A DNA stretch of 64,000 bases from Megamerina dolium (lineage: Eukaryota > Arthropoda > Insecta > Diptera > Megamerinidae), in NCBI GenBank assembly GCA_963854835.1, contig OY978526.1, forward strand, positions 22,412,334-22,476,333, written 5' to 3'. A program made the position numbers and the translations under genes. The notes beneath the pieces were generated by a model, which made no database searches, was not told where the DNA came from, and saw only the letters and a list, made by a program, of their open reading frames with translations. Below are positions 46,856 through 59,358 of the stretch, piece by piece. Positions within the stretch are counted from its first letter, which is position 1. Each line of letters opens with the position of its first letter.

Positions 46856-48346
46856 ATGAATTTTAACCCTTTTTTCCATTTCTTTTAAAAACACTTTAAA
46901 AACACTAACGCAATAAATTACATACTTCGTATGGCCATTAATATAAAAAAATATTTGACCTGAGAATTTAAAATGATTTTGACATTTTACTATATGAATC
47001 TAGATCATTCATCCTGAGTTGGAATAATTACGCCCCCAAGCAATAACCCTGAAATTGTTTCACAATTTAATCAGAATTAAATTTAATAATAATGAAAGTA
47101 GCTATACCTTTATGTAGTGTATTTGAAGAAATTTTTATTTCATAGATTCAATGACAAAAATACTTTTAGATCCTTAAGTATATGTGTACATTAAAATTAG
47201 TATCATTAATCTTAGCAAACTTAAGGAATAGTAACAATTTGCTTTTGTTTCAACTGTCAAATAAATAAGCTACAATAAAATACCATGGACATTGGACAAT
47301 GCAACAATGCAATCTCATTTTGTCAGTAATTTATATCGCATTGATATATTTATATTTTTTAGTTAGTTATATTTCACTTTATACTCTCTTCTAACTAGAG
47401 CTTTTGTCTTTCGTCGTCAGGATTTTGTGTACATTACTAGAAGACGTATGGTGTCCCTACTTCATACTATGTACTATGTATTGTATTATAATTTGATTAA
47501 AATAAAACCTCAAATTTTAAGTTCATTCTACTTTGCATACTTTATGTAAATGATGGATTTTTAATTTATATTTCTTAAAAATAAATATTGTATTAAATGG
47601 CATGCAGTGTACATTTCCAGAGGCTTTTAGATCTGGGCTGTACACAGTGAACAGTGCAAAGTGCATAGAGAAACATATTAAGACATTTTTTTTAATGATA
47701 AATAGTGCTTAAAAATCATTATATTCTAATCTATTTTGAATATTTTTTTTTTTTTTTTTTTTTGAATACTCACAACTTCCTTTGTATCTCTGACTTGAGC
47801 AAATATATTCGTATGAGTTGCATGCAATATTTTCTTAAGCTTCTAGCAATGCTGCAAAAACTCTTTTAAAATATTAATTTCTTATGACGGTATATATTAT
47901 TCAATTAGTAGAAGTACTATTGTATATATATATTAGATTACCACTTGCACTAATATCATTAGAATCATTCATCACGTTTGCTTCCTGTTACGCATGTAAG
48001 CATCTATTTTCATATTGACACGAATTCAAGAAATGTATAATTTACATGTTTGTACTACGTATAATCTTAATTTACAAAAATTATTCCCTAGTGTCTGGTT
48101 GAGATGTTGTGTAATTTATATACACCGTCTACTTGAATCTCATACATTACTTACACATATGCATAAGTATGAGTCTACGAAATATTTACACACTTAAACA
48201 CGCAATGTGAATATTGATAAAAAAAAGTATAAATTATGCAAATGAGAATGTATGCCAACATGTTCAAATGTAGGTAATTATTTTGTAGGTACATATATAG
48301 GAAGGTACTCTTACTTTATACATAGATAGTATTTAGGTATATACTA
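46856..48346. other. Intergenic, no feature
   Basis: AT-rich, poly(T) run at 47745-47763. No gene or element supported. Confidence 0.5.
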
Positions 48347-49607
48347 CAGGGTGATTTTTTAAAAAAGCCTTCGGATTTGATTGAAAAAAAAAAAACACAT
48401 AATGTTTAAGGATGATTTCATGTAAATGTTGACCGCGGCTGCGTCTCAAATGGCTCATATGCTGGCTGGTTCATATTTTAGCATACTCTCTCCAACATAA
48501 CTGTCGGTATCTCACGAATAAATACTGCAATATTTGCTTCCAGTGAGTCAACCGTTGCGAACTATGTCGCTATAGACATGAGCCTTAACATGGTCCCTCA
48601 AAAATAGTCTAAAAGCGTAAAATCGTACGATCTAGGCGATCAATTGTTCGGCCCCAAATGTGAAATAAACTGTTCACCGAAATCGCCTCTCAATTGGGCC
48701 TTGGTTTCGCGTGCTGTGTAGCATGTGGCACCGTCTTGTTGAAACCACATGTCAGCCAAGTCCAGCTCTTCCATTTTGGGGGAAAAAAAACTTTGTATTT
48801 ATCGCACGGTAGCGCATGCCATTCACAGTAACGTTCCTGCTTTCGTCGTCTTTGAAAAAGTACGATCCAATAATGTCACCGGCCCATAGTCCACACAAAA
48901 CAGTGCATGCATTTTAAGGGATGAATTGGCAGTTCTTGCAATGCTTCTGGCTGTTCTTCAAATCAAATACGGCAATTTTGATTGTTCACGTATCCATTCA
49001 ACCAGAAATGAGCTTTGTCGCTGAACTGAATTTTCAGATAAAATAGTGGATCTTCATACAACTTTGCTAGCGCCCATTCATCAAAAGTTAGCCATTGTGG
49101 TAGATCGTGTGGCTTTAATTCTTGCAACAGCTGTATTTGAAGAGGTTTTACATCGAAATCCTTCCGCAAAATTTTCCACGTAGTGGAGTAACAGAGGCCC
49201 AAACGGCTGCGTACGGCGCCGAATCGATAATTCGATGGTCATCAACAACACTGGCGGATACAGCTGCAATATTTTCCTCTGTCCACACTCTACGTATGCA
49301 TGTTGGTGGTTTAATGTCAAATAATGAAAATTTGGTGCAAAATTTAGTCACAAGATTCTGAATAGTCGCCTCAGAAGGTCGCCCGAACTGATCATCAAAA
49401 GGAAGAAGTGCACGATGCTCTTTCTTTACCGAGCATGAATTTTGAAAATAAAATTCAATAATCTACAAGCGTTGTTCGTTTATAAGACGATTCATGGTTA
49501 AATTATAGACCAAAATGAACATGTTTGACAGTAAGATGTTACACGAAAACAGCTGAGCTGACAAAAACAGTGTTGCCAAAAAGAAAGTTGCTAAAAAAAT
49601 CACCCTG
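48347..49607 (-). mobile_element. DD41D element, bounded
   Basis: A 1,261-bp element with TA at 48345-48346 and 49608-49609. The left end CAGGGTGATTTTTT is matched by the complement of the right end; shared terminal identity is about 14 bp. It encodes a transposase on the minus strand. The termini differ completely from those of the element at 37008, although the proteins are related. Confidence 0.9.
48395..49495 (-). pseudogene. DD41D transposase, stops and frameshifts
   Basis: Start at 49495 (MNRLINEQRL). Blocks in order: RPSEATIQNLVTKF, VWTEENIAAVSASV, then LCYSTTWKILRKDFDV (HTH), FDEWALAKL, FSDKAHFWLNGYVNNQN (first Asp, about 48990), WFQQDGATCYTARETKAQL (second, about 48740) and YDFTLLDYF (third, about 48610), ending RRSRGQHLHEII near 48410. 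There are exactly 41 residues between the second and third Asp, counting one in-frame stop, which defines DD41D. All three Asp codons survive; several stops and frameshifts do not allow a product. Confidence 0.88.
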
Positions 49608-50557
49608 TACATATATTACAAATAGGTGAGTTTATATGAAGTAGTCTTTCGGTGACAGTTCTCATTTGTGTTAAGTGGGATTTCCAAGAAAATGTAGTAA
49701 TACAAAAGGTGACAATTCTTGTGACTAAAGAAACGTATTTATGAGAGAGCTTTGCAAGAAAGGTCGACAAAATAAAAACTACTAAAGAAAACCGTAGAGG
49801 CATTTGGATTTTCTTTCAAAGCAATAGTATTAGTATGAAAAAGGACTCCATTTACTACTAAATTGCTATTTATGCAAATACTGTCAGTGAGTCGACAGCT
49901 ACAACTTTTAGCTACTTTGTAGAATGTAGAGCAATTTTGGAATAAGCTTTCGTTTGGACTGTAAACAACATTTTAGATATTTTAAATATTCACAGAAAAA
50001 ATATATATAAAGAAGTGTGTACCTTAACTAAATAACACCCATACAGTATGAGAAATTAATCAGAATTACAATCCAATTGGATATCATTGTGACAGTGAAC
50101 ATCATTAAAGTTTCATTAGAATAGCCAGGCACCTTGTGGCATTGTATTCCACATGATATATCTACTTAAATTCTATATTATAAAGATACTATGAATACAA
50201 TATGTGGCAAAGGTGAAAAGATATTTTAAAATTAAAGCATTTTATATTCAACCCATTTTTTAATCAATCAAATGTAACGTATGTAAGAATGGATTTACAA
50301 TTGAACATCCTTTGTCGTTCATCAGTATATACAATAATGAAATATTAATCAAGAAGAAAATTCGTACGTAGTTGGCAAAGCAAAGTTATATATATGTATA
50401 CATACAGGGTGTATTTCATAGCTATTGTCCTAGTTTAGGTTATATTATTGTGGTTGCCTCCTTTATGGGGGGACTCATTCTAGAAAGACCCGTTGTGATA
50501 CCACCGAGCTTTTTATCCATACTAAATTTGGATAGTATCAGAAGGCATCTACTCATG
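49608..50557. other. Intergenic, no clear feature
   Basis: AT-rich. TACAGGGTGTATTTCATAGC at 50405 resembles a transposon end, but no partner was located. No gene seen. Confidence 0.4.
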
Positions 50558-51257
50558 CAGGGTGGACCATTTAGTGTGTTTTTAAATCATATTGAATGTT
50601 ATTTTTACAGCGACAACCCTTTTCCACTGGATATTCTGACAGAAAATCAGTATCATATCTCCGTGGAACGAAATTAGTCGCTTTGTGTTTGAACAACAAC
50701 ATATTTTCACATATTTATTTCTTAAACACAAATAAGTTTTGGCCGAAATGAGGCACCCACCGCGCCTGCTGTACACAAGTTTATGTAAAAACTTTGTGAG
50801 GCTGGCATGCTAGTGGGCAACACGCACGATCCCCGTCATCGGACGGTGCGCACTGACGAGCATATGGCTGTTGTAACCGAGAGTGTGCGATTCAGTCCTG
50901 GAGCATCGATTCACCATCGACCTCAACAACTCAAGACATGCCATGTCACATAGCCCATGCCACAATCGATATTTTCCCAGCCAAGTTCGGTAATAGTGTT
51001 ATTGGTGATTTGGCGCCGTCAAACTTTTTGTGTGGAGTGCTGTGAAAGACTAATGCTAATGGAACAATGGATTAATAGGATGCATTACTGCGAAGACAGC
51101 CGATGCAGCCAGTGAATGAAGGCTTTGTTCGGTAATTAATGGGAATTTGTGCTCTTTCGAATAAACCAATAATATACCGAAAACATTTATGGCTGTCTAT
51201 TTTTTGAATTAAAAAAAAAAATTATAAATAAATAAATTTGTACATGGACCACCCTTT
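50558..51257 (+). mobile_element. DD41D derivative, internally deleted
   Basis: The left end GCAGGGTGGACCAT (50557) resembles the right-end complement AAAGGGTGGTCCATG (51257). Between them, plus-strand text gives ARSP-like linker HDPRHRTVRTDEHM, then VVTESVRFSPGASIHH (about 50870), and a degraded HATIDIFPAKFGN (about 50965). The first and second catalytic Asp blocks are missing. The TA flanks are unclear, so the ends may be off by a few bases. Confidence 0.65.
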
Positions 51258-51480
51258 ATTAGCCTTTTATTCCAAATGACAAAATCCTTGTGACATCACT
51301 ATTTTTCTTAGCTTTGTCACAGAGTTCATTTAGAAGCACTTCCATGGCAAATTGTTACTGCCAAAACAATTGCCTATTCGAAAGAAACATCTTTTCGATA
51401 TCAAAGTTGCTCTTCTGCCAGGTTTTGAACCCATAATCTATAGATCAGAAGGACAAAGCACTAAGCACTGATTTAAGGGA
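51258..51480 (-). mobile_element. tRNA-derived SINE, copy 6
   Basis: Minus strand: an eroded head with CTTCTGATCTATAGATTATG and GGTTCAAAACC-like B box, then AGGCAATTGTTTTGGCAG, TAACAATTTGCCATGG, GTGATGTCACAAGGA and TCATTTGGAATA. The 3' end is missing. It abuts the right end of the DD41D derivative. Confidence 0.7.
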
Positions 51481-53089
51481 CCCACTCTCCTAACAAACAA
51501 AATAAAGTGGACATATATGTTATATTTGTAGATTCTTATAGATACTTATAGATTCTGTTGAAACTGTTGATTTTGTTATTTTAAGCGCAGCTAAGATTAC
51601 CCTGTTTGACTTCTAAAAGGGGATTGCATATAGACCCTCATAGACACAAGTTATTCCAGAATAATTAAGCTAAGTTACAGATCATTCACAATTTTAATTT
51701 TCATAACGAATTTTAGTAGTTTTCCTTTATCCAAAGGTTCTAATTCAGTGAGACCTGAATCCTCAGGACTCTGGGGCGCCTGAGTAGCTTCATGCCATTT
51801 TCTCTAGAATCAGTTAGAGAGTAAATGCAGTAAGCTTTCCTTCACAATTGACTCTTTGCATCTTCTCTATCCGTCGTCTTTAATAGTCTCGTCTTTAATC
51901 TGCGCGAGGTATGACAATGGCAACGGTATGACAACGTCCCCTCTTTCCATTACTTTCCTGAGTTATTCGCACTTGATAGACAGAGTCACCTTGAAACCAT
52001 TGGCGATGTGAAACTAACGCTACGGGGGTGTATGTTTGATTTAGCAGCGGCTCTAGTTAGAGCTCTGTCTGGAAGACTGTGCAATATTTTGGAAGCTTTC
52101 ATGATTACGATATGCCTATTTTTGAGCAATAAACACCAATACTATCCCCTTTCTTCATTTTTGAGCGATCTGTAGGGAAATTGAAGATTTTACGTTGAAG
52201 TGCTAAGGCTTTACGCCAATTGTTTGCTTCTACTATGGAGTGTCGTATCTTTTTAATAAACCTTAGTTGTGAAATTATGTAATTTGATTATGTTTCTGAG
52301 TGATGGCCGATGAAACAGTGTCAATATAGTCTTATTTCTTTTAGTTACATTTAGTTTTCTTAAATTTCAAAGTATGGTTCAGAAAAAAAACTGCTCTGAT
52401 AAATTTTACATAGAAATATTCTTAATCGAAGTTCTTAACATTTAACGTTGAAGTATTTAAAATTAATTAATATATTTAATAAAAAAAAATCGAGTTCATT
52501 TTTTTATAAGTGCTTCCACCAAAAAAAATTTCGGAAAAATAAGTGCGTCACCATGTGCAGATAGGTTCTGGTGACTGACCGGATTGGGCACTCTTAGACC
52601 AACATATGGTCATTGTATTACTACGAAGCCTCGTCCTCTTTTGGAGCTTAGAATAAAGCATGTGAGACCTCTCACACTTACCTTGAGAGGATTGTTGAGG
52701 GTTCTTTAAATAACAGAGTTGAAATTTTATCTTCTATCTTCTCCCCTTCAATATTCGACGATAGACTTATTGATTCCAAAATATTTAGTTAATATCAGCT
52801 GACCTATAAATCATATAATAAAAAAATTTTGGATGGATTTTGGACACACTTCATTTACTTCGTTAGAAAAAAAAAAGCCATAAAAGGCACCATCATATGC
52901 GAAAATATACATAATGAAATGAAGAACAATGATGGTTAGATGAAAAGATGAAGAAATAGATGAGAATAAATTTCAAATGACAGCAATGGTCAGTAGTAGT
53001 GTTACTGCTGTTGGTTGATGTCTTGAATATTAATTGAGGTGTCTGAATACTGATAGAGCGAACAAAGGATGCGAGTGAGAACAAGTGTC

Positions 53090-53120
<31 letters not shown>

Positions 53121-55089
53121 ATGAATTGTGGTGTGGTGTAAAAGTAAAATCATGATATTCACACTTCAACTATGGTAGCAGAAAATGTAAATCTGTTGGA
53201 ATACACAAAAACAGATAACTCACTCAAGAAGGACTTTTATTTATCAGCATCTGTCCCATTGTGGTCAGAAAAATATAACCCAAATGCATAGATAATAGAC
53301 TAACACAAATAGTATAAAGGGAAAATTAATAGTCTACTGTCAAAATTAGCACTTGTGGGTATTCATAAACGATTCACCTCTGTCGTCGATGCATATTTAA
53401 AGGTGAGTATATGAAGAATATCAACGTAGCAGAAGATTAAGTGCATTTAAAATGGAATTTATTTCACAGAAAAGATTGGATAACAATCGCTGTCCGTAAT
53501 TACCAACATTAGCATTACTATCAAGTATACTTCAATATTGTTTTTTTTTTTTTTGCTTCCCATTATAGCTAATGGCTATACTAGTTCAGATATATGATAA
53601 TCATAATTGACAATCGTAATGTACGTTACGGAAGATTGTTCGTAATAAATGGCAAACTAATTTCATAGAAATTAATGCTATTGACTGGCTGGTGGCATCT
53701 GCAATTTATTTCAGCATAATTATATATGTATGTATTCAATATTAAATACAAATGCATATCTCATCCCCTTAAATTAATATTGAATGGCATTGCAATAAAA
53801 ATGACCAAAAATTTGCATTTATAGTAGATAGATAGAAGGTCGCGCAACAGACAATCAAAGAAGTGGAAAATATCGTATATACATATTTTTTTTTCGCAAT
53901 TTTGTTTTGTTTATTTTCTGCTACTTCCTCGTTATTGTTTTCTTTTTTTTTTTTTGTTTGCCTTCCTACCAATTTGGATTTGTATTGATTGGAATTTAAT
54001 TTAAAAAGTTGTGAGGATGGACTTTACATGTTATCTTACCAAATGAATTCAATTTATTATTATTCTTGTTATTCTTATTGCAGTAATTGGTCATTATTAT
54101 AAAACTGTGCCGTTGGCGCACGACAACGACGACGACGACGGCGATGGCAACGGCGACGAACCAGAAATCTAAATGTGCAATTACAAAGTTAATTTCAGAA
54201 CAGAACAATAAAACTTTTACGAGTATATATTTCCATCTTTTTTTGTTTGTTTAATTCCCATGGTTTTCTTCTTCTTTTGTGTGACATTATTTTTTGTCTT
54301 TATCGTTTTTGTGGGGAAAACTTTTCACGGTGGAATTGAATGAATAATATGCGGGTGCAAATGTATATTTTTTTTTTGTATTAAAATCCAATTAATTGAC
54401 TTTTAACAAGTCTAATTAATTGAATGCGATACGGTGTAATATATTATATATATATGCTTATAAGAAAATCAACCCTGAAACCTAATGAAAAAAAAAACAC
54501 AAATTGATTAGGGTAAATTTGATTCTTGATTGATTTTTGGTTCCTACGAAATAGTGAAAATGTATGAATAGTGGACATTTTTTTAGCGAATTCAAATAGA
54601 AATTCAATCAATGAAATTATTTAAAGAGTTTCTATTGAAAGTGGCCACATATTGCCACATATTTGAGTGAAAAAATTGACAAATGTCAAACTTAATAGTA
54701 ATATTTGATTAAGCTGAATAATAGGGACTATTAAGCAAGTGTGTATGATGATGTGATATGACGAAACATTGATGAGAATTGTTCGAAATTAAATATTAAT
54801 AAGAACAACAAGTCATTGTGTCGAACATTGAAATTTATAAACTAAAGATCAAATGGTGATATCTTGAGAAAAAAAGCATATGCTAGATTTGCATATTTTC
54901 TCTAACACAATATGAATTTTCGGAGAGGAAAAAATATGTTCGAAAAATTTAAAGTGTCTGTCAAAGGCGATTAGCAATTGTTTTAATTGCCATAGATGTA
55001 ATGTGTTTCAAGATCTTTTTTTCAATAGAGAGACACTCTGGAATTATGACAGTTAATTTGACAAGTCATACTGTCTCTTTATTCAATAT
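51481..55089. other. Intergenic, no gene seen
   Basis: A long stretch without a supported gene or element. It includes (GA)n at 53098-53119, poly(T) at 53540-53554, a (GAC)n-like tract at 54120-54140 and (TA)n near 54440. Some G/C-richer text at 51700-52260 might be an eroded element, but I could not identify it. Confidence 0.45.
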
Positions 55090-55925
55090 TGTTTGATACT
55101 TGATCATTCAAGTATCAAACAAGGGATAAACGCGAGGAGCATTTACGAATGGTGGAAGTGTATTTGCATGATGATTCTAATTCCCCGATTCGCCATCATG
55201 CGTGAGCTCAGTAATTGGGCCATGGAGCCGTTGGAAGTCGATCTACTGCGTTGCCGTCAAATTCTGATTCTAGGGATGAGGCCTACTTCTGTCCCAGTGA
55301 TTTTGCGAACCAACAAAATATGTGACACTTAAAGCCCCGAAGGGTTTTTTGGCCGAGGTTCTTTTCCATTACTGTTGTGCGTGTTAAATTTTGGACAGTG
55401 TTAGAAGGGGCCTACTTATTTTAGCCGGTTCCGAACTGCAGAACTCTTGCGACAACACTTTTTTGAGCTTTGTCACAGATTTCTTTTAAAAGCTTTTTCA
55501 TGGCAAATTGTTACTGCCGGAAGAATTGCCAATTGCTTACCGACAGTTAGGTACCGTTCGAAAGAAAAATTTTTCGATATAAAATTTGTTATGCTTCAGC
55601 CGGTGATTGAAACCAGGACCTACAGATCAGAAGTTCAAGACACTAACCACTGAGCCATGGCACCCATAATTGGATCATAGTTCTTCTATAAAAACCAAGA
55701 AAATCGAAATGCCACCGTCAATCATAATCGTTATAGAGACATTCTCAGCAAAAGCACGATAAGGCTTTAGAATTCATCAGGACGGTGCCACATGTCATAC
55801 TGGCCGATTTATTAAAGGAATTGTTTTGTGACATGGACATCTACAAAAAATGGACTAGTACTATACAGATTATGTTATTTGATGCCTCTGGACCATTTTT
55901 TGGTCGGACTGTTTGAAGTTGTTAG
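55090..55925 (+). mobile_element. DD41D fragment split by a SINE
   Basis: Upstream part (55195-55318): RELSNWAMEPLEVD, then degraded RQIL-DEAYF-like text with the first catalytic Asp. After the SINE, FHQDGATCHTGRFIKG (about 55778) is the second catalytic block, and LMPLDHFLVGLF (about 55890) resembles the third. The two parts run in the same direction and in the correct order, so the SINE at 55329 inserted into an existing element. A 13-bp perfect hairpin (GTTTGATACTTGA) is at 55088-55117. Confidence 0.7.
55329..55665 (-). mobile_element. tRNA-derived SINE, copy 7 (full length)
   Basis: A complete copy on the minus strand. The head has GGGTGCCATGGCTCAGTGG, then GATCTGTAGGTCCTGG and TTTCAATCACCGGC. 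The body has CGGTAAGCAATTGGCAATTC, AGTAACAATTTGCCATGAA, AAAGCTC and GTTCGGAACCGGC. It ends CCTTCGGGGCTTTAA. Inserted within the DD41D fragment; a clean target duplication was not seen. Confidence 0.9.
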
Positions 55926-56322
55926 TGTCTGCCGTAGCTCAGTGCTTAGTAGAACCTACGATATAATTCATAGATTCGATCCCTGGCTGAGACGGCAACT
56001 GTAATATTGAAAAGACTTTTCTTACGAATGGTACCACCTGTCGGCAAACAATCGGCAATTTTTTCGACAGTAACAATTTGCCATGGAAACGATTCTTCAA
56101 GAGCTCATTGACAAAGCTCAGGAATAGTATGTTAACAAGAGCGATCTTGTTCGGAATCGTCAAATAGAAGTCCAAATTTTCATGCATCTAAATTTAATGC
56201 GCACACAGTACTAGAGAAGAAGCTCGGTGGTATCCCGACAGGCCTTCTGGCCTATGTTGGTTCTCTCACAAAGAAGATTTCTTACAAAGGGCTGCCACAA
56301 TAACCTAACCTAGCCTAACCTA
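55925..56322 (+). mobile_element. tRNA-derived SINE, copy 8
   Basis: The head GTCTGCCGTAGCTCAGTG is followed by a decayed middle and GATTCGATCCCTGGC (a good B box). The body has CGGCAAACAATCGGCAAT, AGTAACAATTTGCCATGG and GTTCGGAATCG. The 3' end is the longer type, GGTGGTATCCCGACAGGCC, then CTTCTGGCC, extra sequence and CAATAACCTAACCTAGCC. It faces away from copy 7, 260 bp apart. Confidence 0.85.
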
Positions 56323-57181
56323 ATCGTTGAAAGTCACTGATCTACACAAATAAGTGAATAACTAATGCAGTCTTTAGAAAGGAACATCGACCATAACAGT
56401 CGTGGAATTCTGTATCAAATACTCGAGAAATAAGTCAAAAATTTATACTCCAGGAAGGCCAATCGGTTTTCTAAATTTTCTCAATAACGTGACATGATGA
56501 TATATATGTATATCTGAGCTCGGATTTAGTTCATTAAAATCCTCTAGAAAACTAAATATTTCCAGTTTAGACAATTTGAGACAAATTTTGTGGAATTGTT
56601 TTATTTTGGAATAAGACACAACTTTCTTTGGTATAGTGCCTAATGATTCCAATATAATTTAGAGTTTTTGGACCAAGTCATGTTATAACATACTGACTTA
56701 AGTTACCCATTTCGTTTCGTTTAGAATGCGTTGAAGGTATATAAGAGATGAGTGATGGTATCGAGTTCCATCATTGAATGTCCTGTAAAAGTATTGGGTG
56801 CAAGTACCTAGGATAGAAGTATATTATATTGCCCTGAAGTCTCAAAAAGAGATTTACGTCAATCTATTGCGGCCTTCGATTGCAAAAGAAAAGAAAAAAT
56901 CACTAATAACAATAATAATAGTAGTAGTAGTGCATTGCAGAATAGAGCTTGATAACAGCAAAATTGTGAAATGAAAAGAATATAAATTTAAACAATGAAA
57001 AGGAGTGATAGGTCAGAAAATGAATGACACACACATTGCCACAATGTAATATTACAAAAGTTATATACGAAAATACATCTATGTATCCATGCGAGTACAA
57101 AGTACCTAGACAAATACAAAGATAAAGTCTAACAATGTCACTTGCATAAAACAAGAAGAATATAAAAACGGATTGCAAGAG

Positions 57182-57226
<45 letters not shown>

Positions 57227-57687
57227 AGTGGAGAAAGTGATATAACCTATACAATGTGGGGCGTCTTGTGTGTAGTAGACATATTACGATTCAATAGCAA
57301 ACAATGGCTTTTGTAATGAGTCCTATATGTATAGATTGAAGTAAAATATGTGTATGTGTGTTTTTGTACATGTGTGTGTGTGTGCATGTGTGCATATACT
57401 TCTGAGCTATAAAATCCATACGACTGACACGCGTTCCTACATGAAATTGAATTATTAAATACATCACAAAGTAACCATCATCTAAGGTTACAATGCACAT
57501 GACTTTGCCATCATTCTACTTATTCTTTATAATTGAAATGGTCGTTTTTCTATAATACGTTGCATATTTATTTTGGTGAAATGTAGAGGTATAGACAAAA
57601 TATAGTTATACACTCAAATTGTTAATCATCGTCGCATCCATAGCACTACTTTAGGGCCAAAAAAAAACAACACGAAATTCAGTTATA
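56323..57687. other. Intergenic, microsatellites
   Basis: (TAATAG)n-like tract near 56910, (GA)n at 57182-57222, (TG)n near 57370. No gene supported. Confidence 0.5.
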
Positions 57688-58495
57688 GTGGATAGTTAGT
57701 ATTAACCTCCTGAGGTCAAAACAAATTATGGTCAAATTTTTGAAATAACGGCAATTTTGTGATTTTTTTCTGATATCACTTCATTCAAAACATTTTTTTT
57801 GCTAAGCTGTTAAGTGCCATCAACGGAATCAGTACCTCGGAGCGTATGATGAATACTTAAAATGTTGAGTGTTACAGAAAAGAAAATCGTCAAAAATTCA
57901 ATTTTGACTCAATCTTGGTAAAATTAGGCTTAAAGTTTAAATTAAACAGCCTAATTGAAGAAAAAAAAAAAAATTCTCAATTTTTACAAGTTCTTATAAA
58001 AAATAAGTTTCGAAATCAACAATTTTTTTAATCTTGAAAATACTTCAAAATTTTGATTTTTACCAGCCATAAGGAGTTTAAGTTCAATCACTACAAGTTG
58101 TATGCCGTTAAAAGCAAAATTTTATTTGGCTTTCGAACGAGATACTGTTTAGAAAAAAGTTTAGAAAAAAATATATTTGAATGAAGTGATATCGGAAAAA
58201 ATACAAAATTACCATTATCTATAAAACCTGAGCATACAATTTTTTTTTAAATGTGTTTTGAGTTCAGCGGGTCAATGCTAACTATTCCCTATACCTGAAA
58301 GGATAATTGTATTTGGCTTTCGAGCGAGGTAATTTTTTGCGTTGATCGCATTTAAAAGTATAACAAACAATTTTTTTGAAGGAAATGAAAAAAAAAAATA
58401 CAAAATTACAATTATCTCTAACACTTGACCATACAAAAAATTTTTTTAATATGTTTTGAGCTCTGGAGGCCAATACTAAACGTCCCCTATAGCGG
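57688..58495. mobile_element. Fold-back element with long arms
   Basis: The left arm (about 57690-57800) is the reverse complement of sequence at 58165-58275 and again of 58375-58490: ATTTGAATGAAGTGATATC, CAAAATTACCATTATC, GACCATAC, GTTTTGAGCTC and GAGGCCAATACTAA appear inverted at the left end. Arms are about 100 bp, imperfect. The right arm is duplicated in direct orientation. There is no coding capacity. A second copy of the central part is at 40900. Confidence 0.7.
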
Positions 58496-58559
58496 AATTT
58501 CTTCGTATTTTTTTTTTTTAAATAATTAGTTATAAAGTGGTATAGTCGATTTAATAATG

Positions 58560-59230
58560 CCCCTTTCGGCTGTTCACTAAACGTGTCTTATAAGGCATTA
58601 TATTCATCTTTAAACGAACTATATGAAATCCACATTTGGCATACAGATCAACGATTTATCAGGTCAAAGTATATTAAAAATTAGATGTACTACGCTTACT
58701 ATTTCATATATCTTCAATAAAAAGATCAGCATTTGACTCACTCAAATATGTTGCTATATTCTTCTTAAAAATGAATATATTACAATTGTAGTTGGTAGAA
58801 AAGTCTACGATTTTGTGATTAAATAATGGATGAAAAATGGAAACACCACACCCATTATTTCATATATCTCCCATATAAAAGCTTCTTTTTTGACTCACTC
58901 AAATATGTTGCTATATTCATCTTCACCTATGTGTTAGTGGCTAAGTAATTGGTGAAAAATCGAAAAACCACGCTTATAAGTTCATATTCCTCCCATACAA
59001 AGGCATTCACAGTGATCCGCTTAACAATGTCGCCCTTAAAATGTCTATAAGACAACGATATTTGATATGAATATCAAAATTTTACTATTTCAAAGTATAC
59101 TAAAAAATTGATGTGCCAATCATACTACTTCATATACCTCACATACAAAAATCACCTTTGGCTCACTCAAATATGTTGCTATATTCTTCTTCAAAATGAA
59201 TACGTAGGTTGCATTTTATATTTTAAAAAG
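58560..59230. repeat. Third tandem repeat, about 157-bp unit
   Basis: The phrase ACTCAAATATGTTGCTATAT with CTCCCATACAAA-like text recurs. TGACTCACTC starts at about 58734 and 58891 (157 bp apart), and a variant TGGCTCACTC at 59159, consistent with one deleted unit between. Other shared phrases are GAAAAATGGAAACACC/GAAAAATCGAAAAACC and TATTCTTCTT. It shares only the CTCCCATACAAA phrase with family 1. Confidence 0.7.
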
Positions 59231-59358
59231 TATGATCTAGTACGTTTTCGTCAAATCTGACATTTCCATTGGAAAGTTTGACAGTTTTTTTTTAGCATAA
59301 ACGTACTCACAACATTTTGTTATACAAGCGCTATTTGTGTTGTTTGCAATGACTTGTA

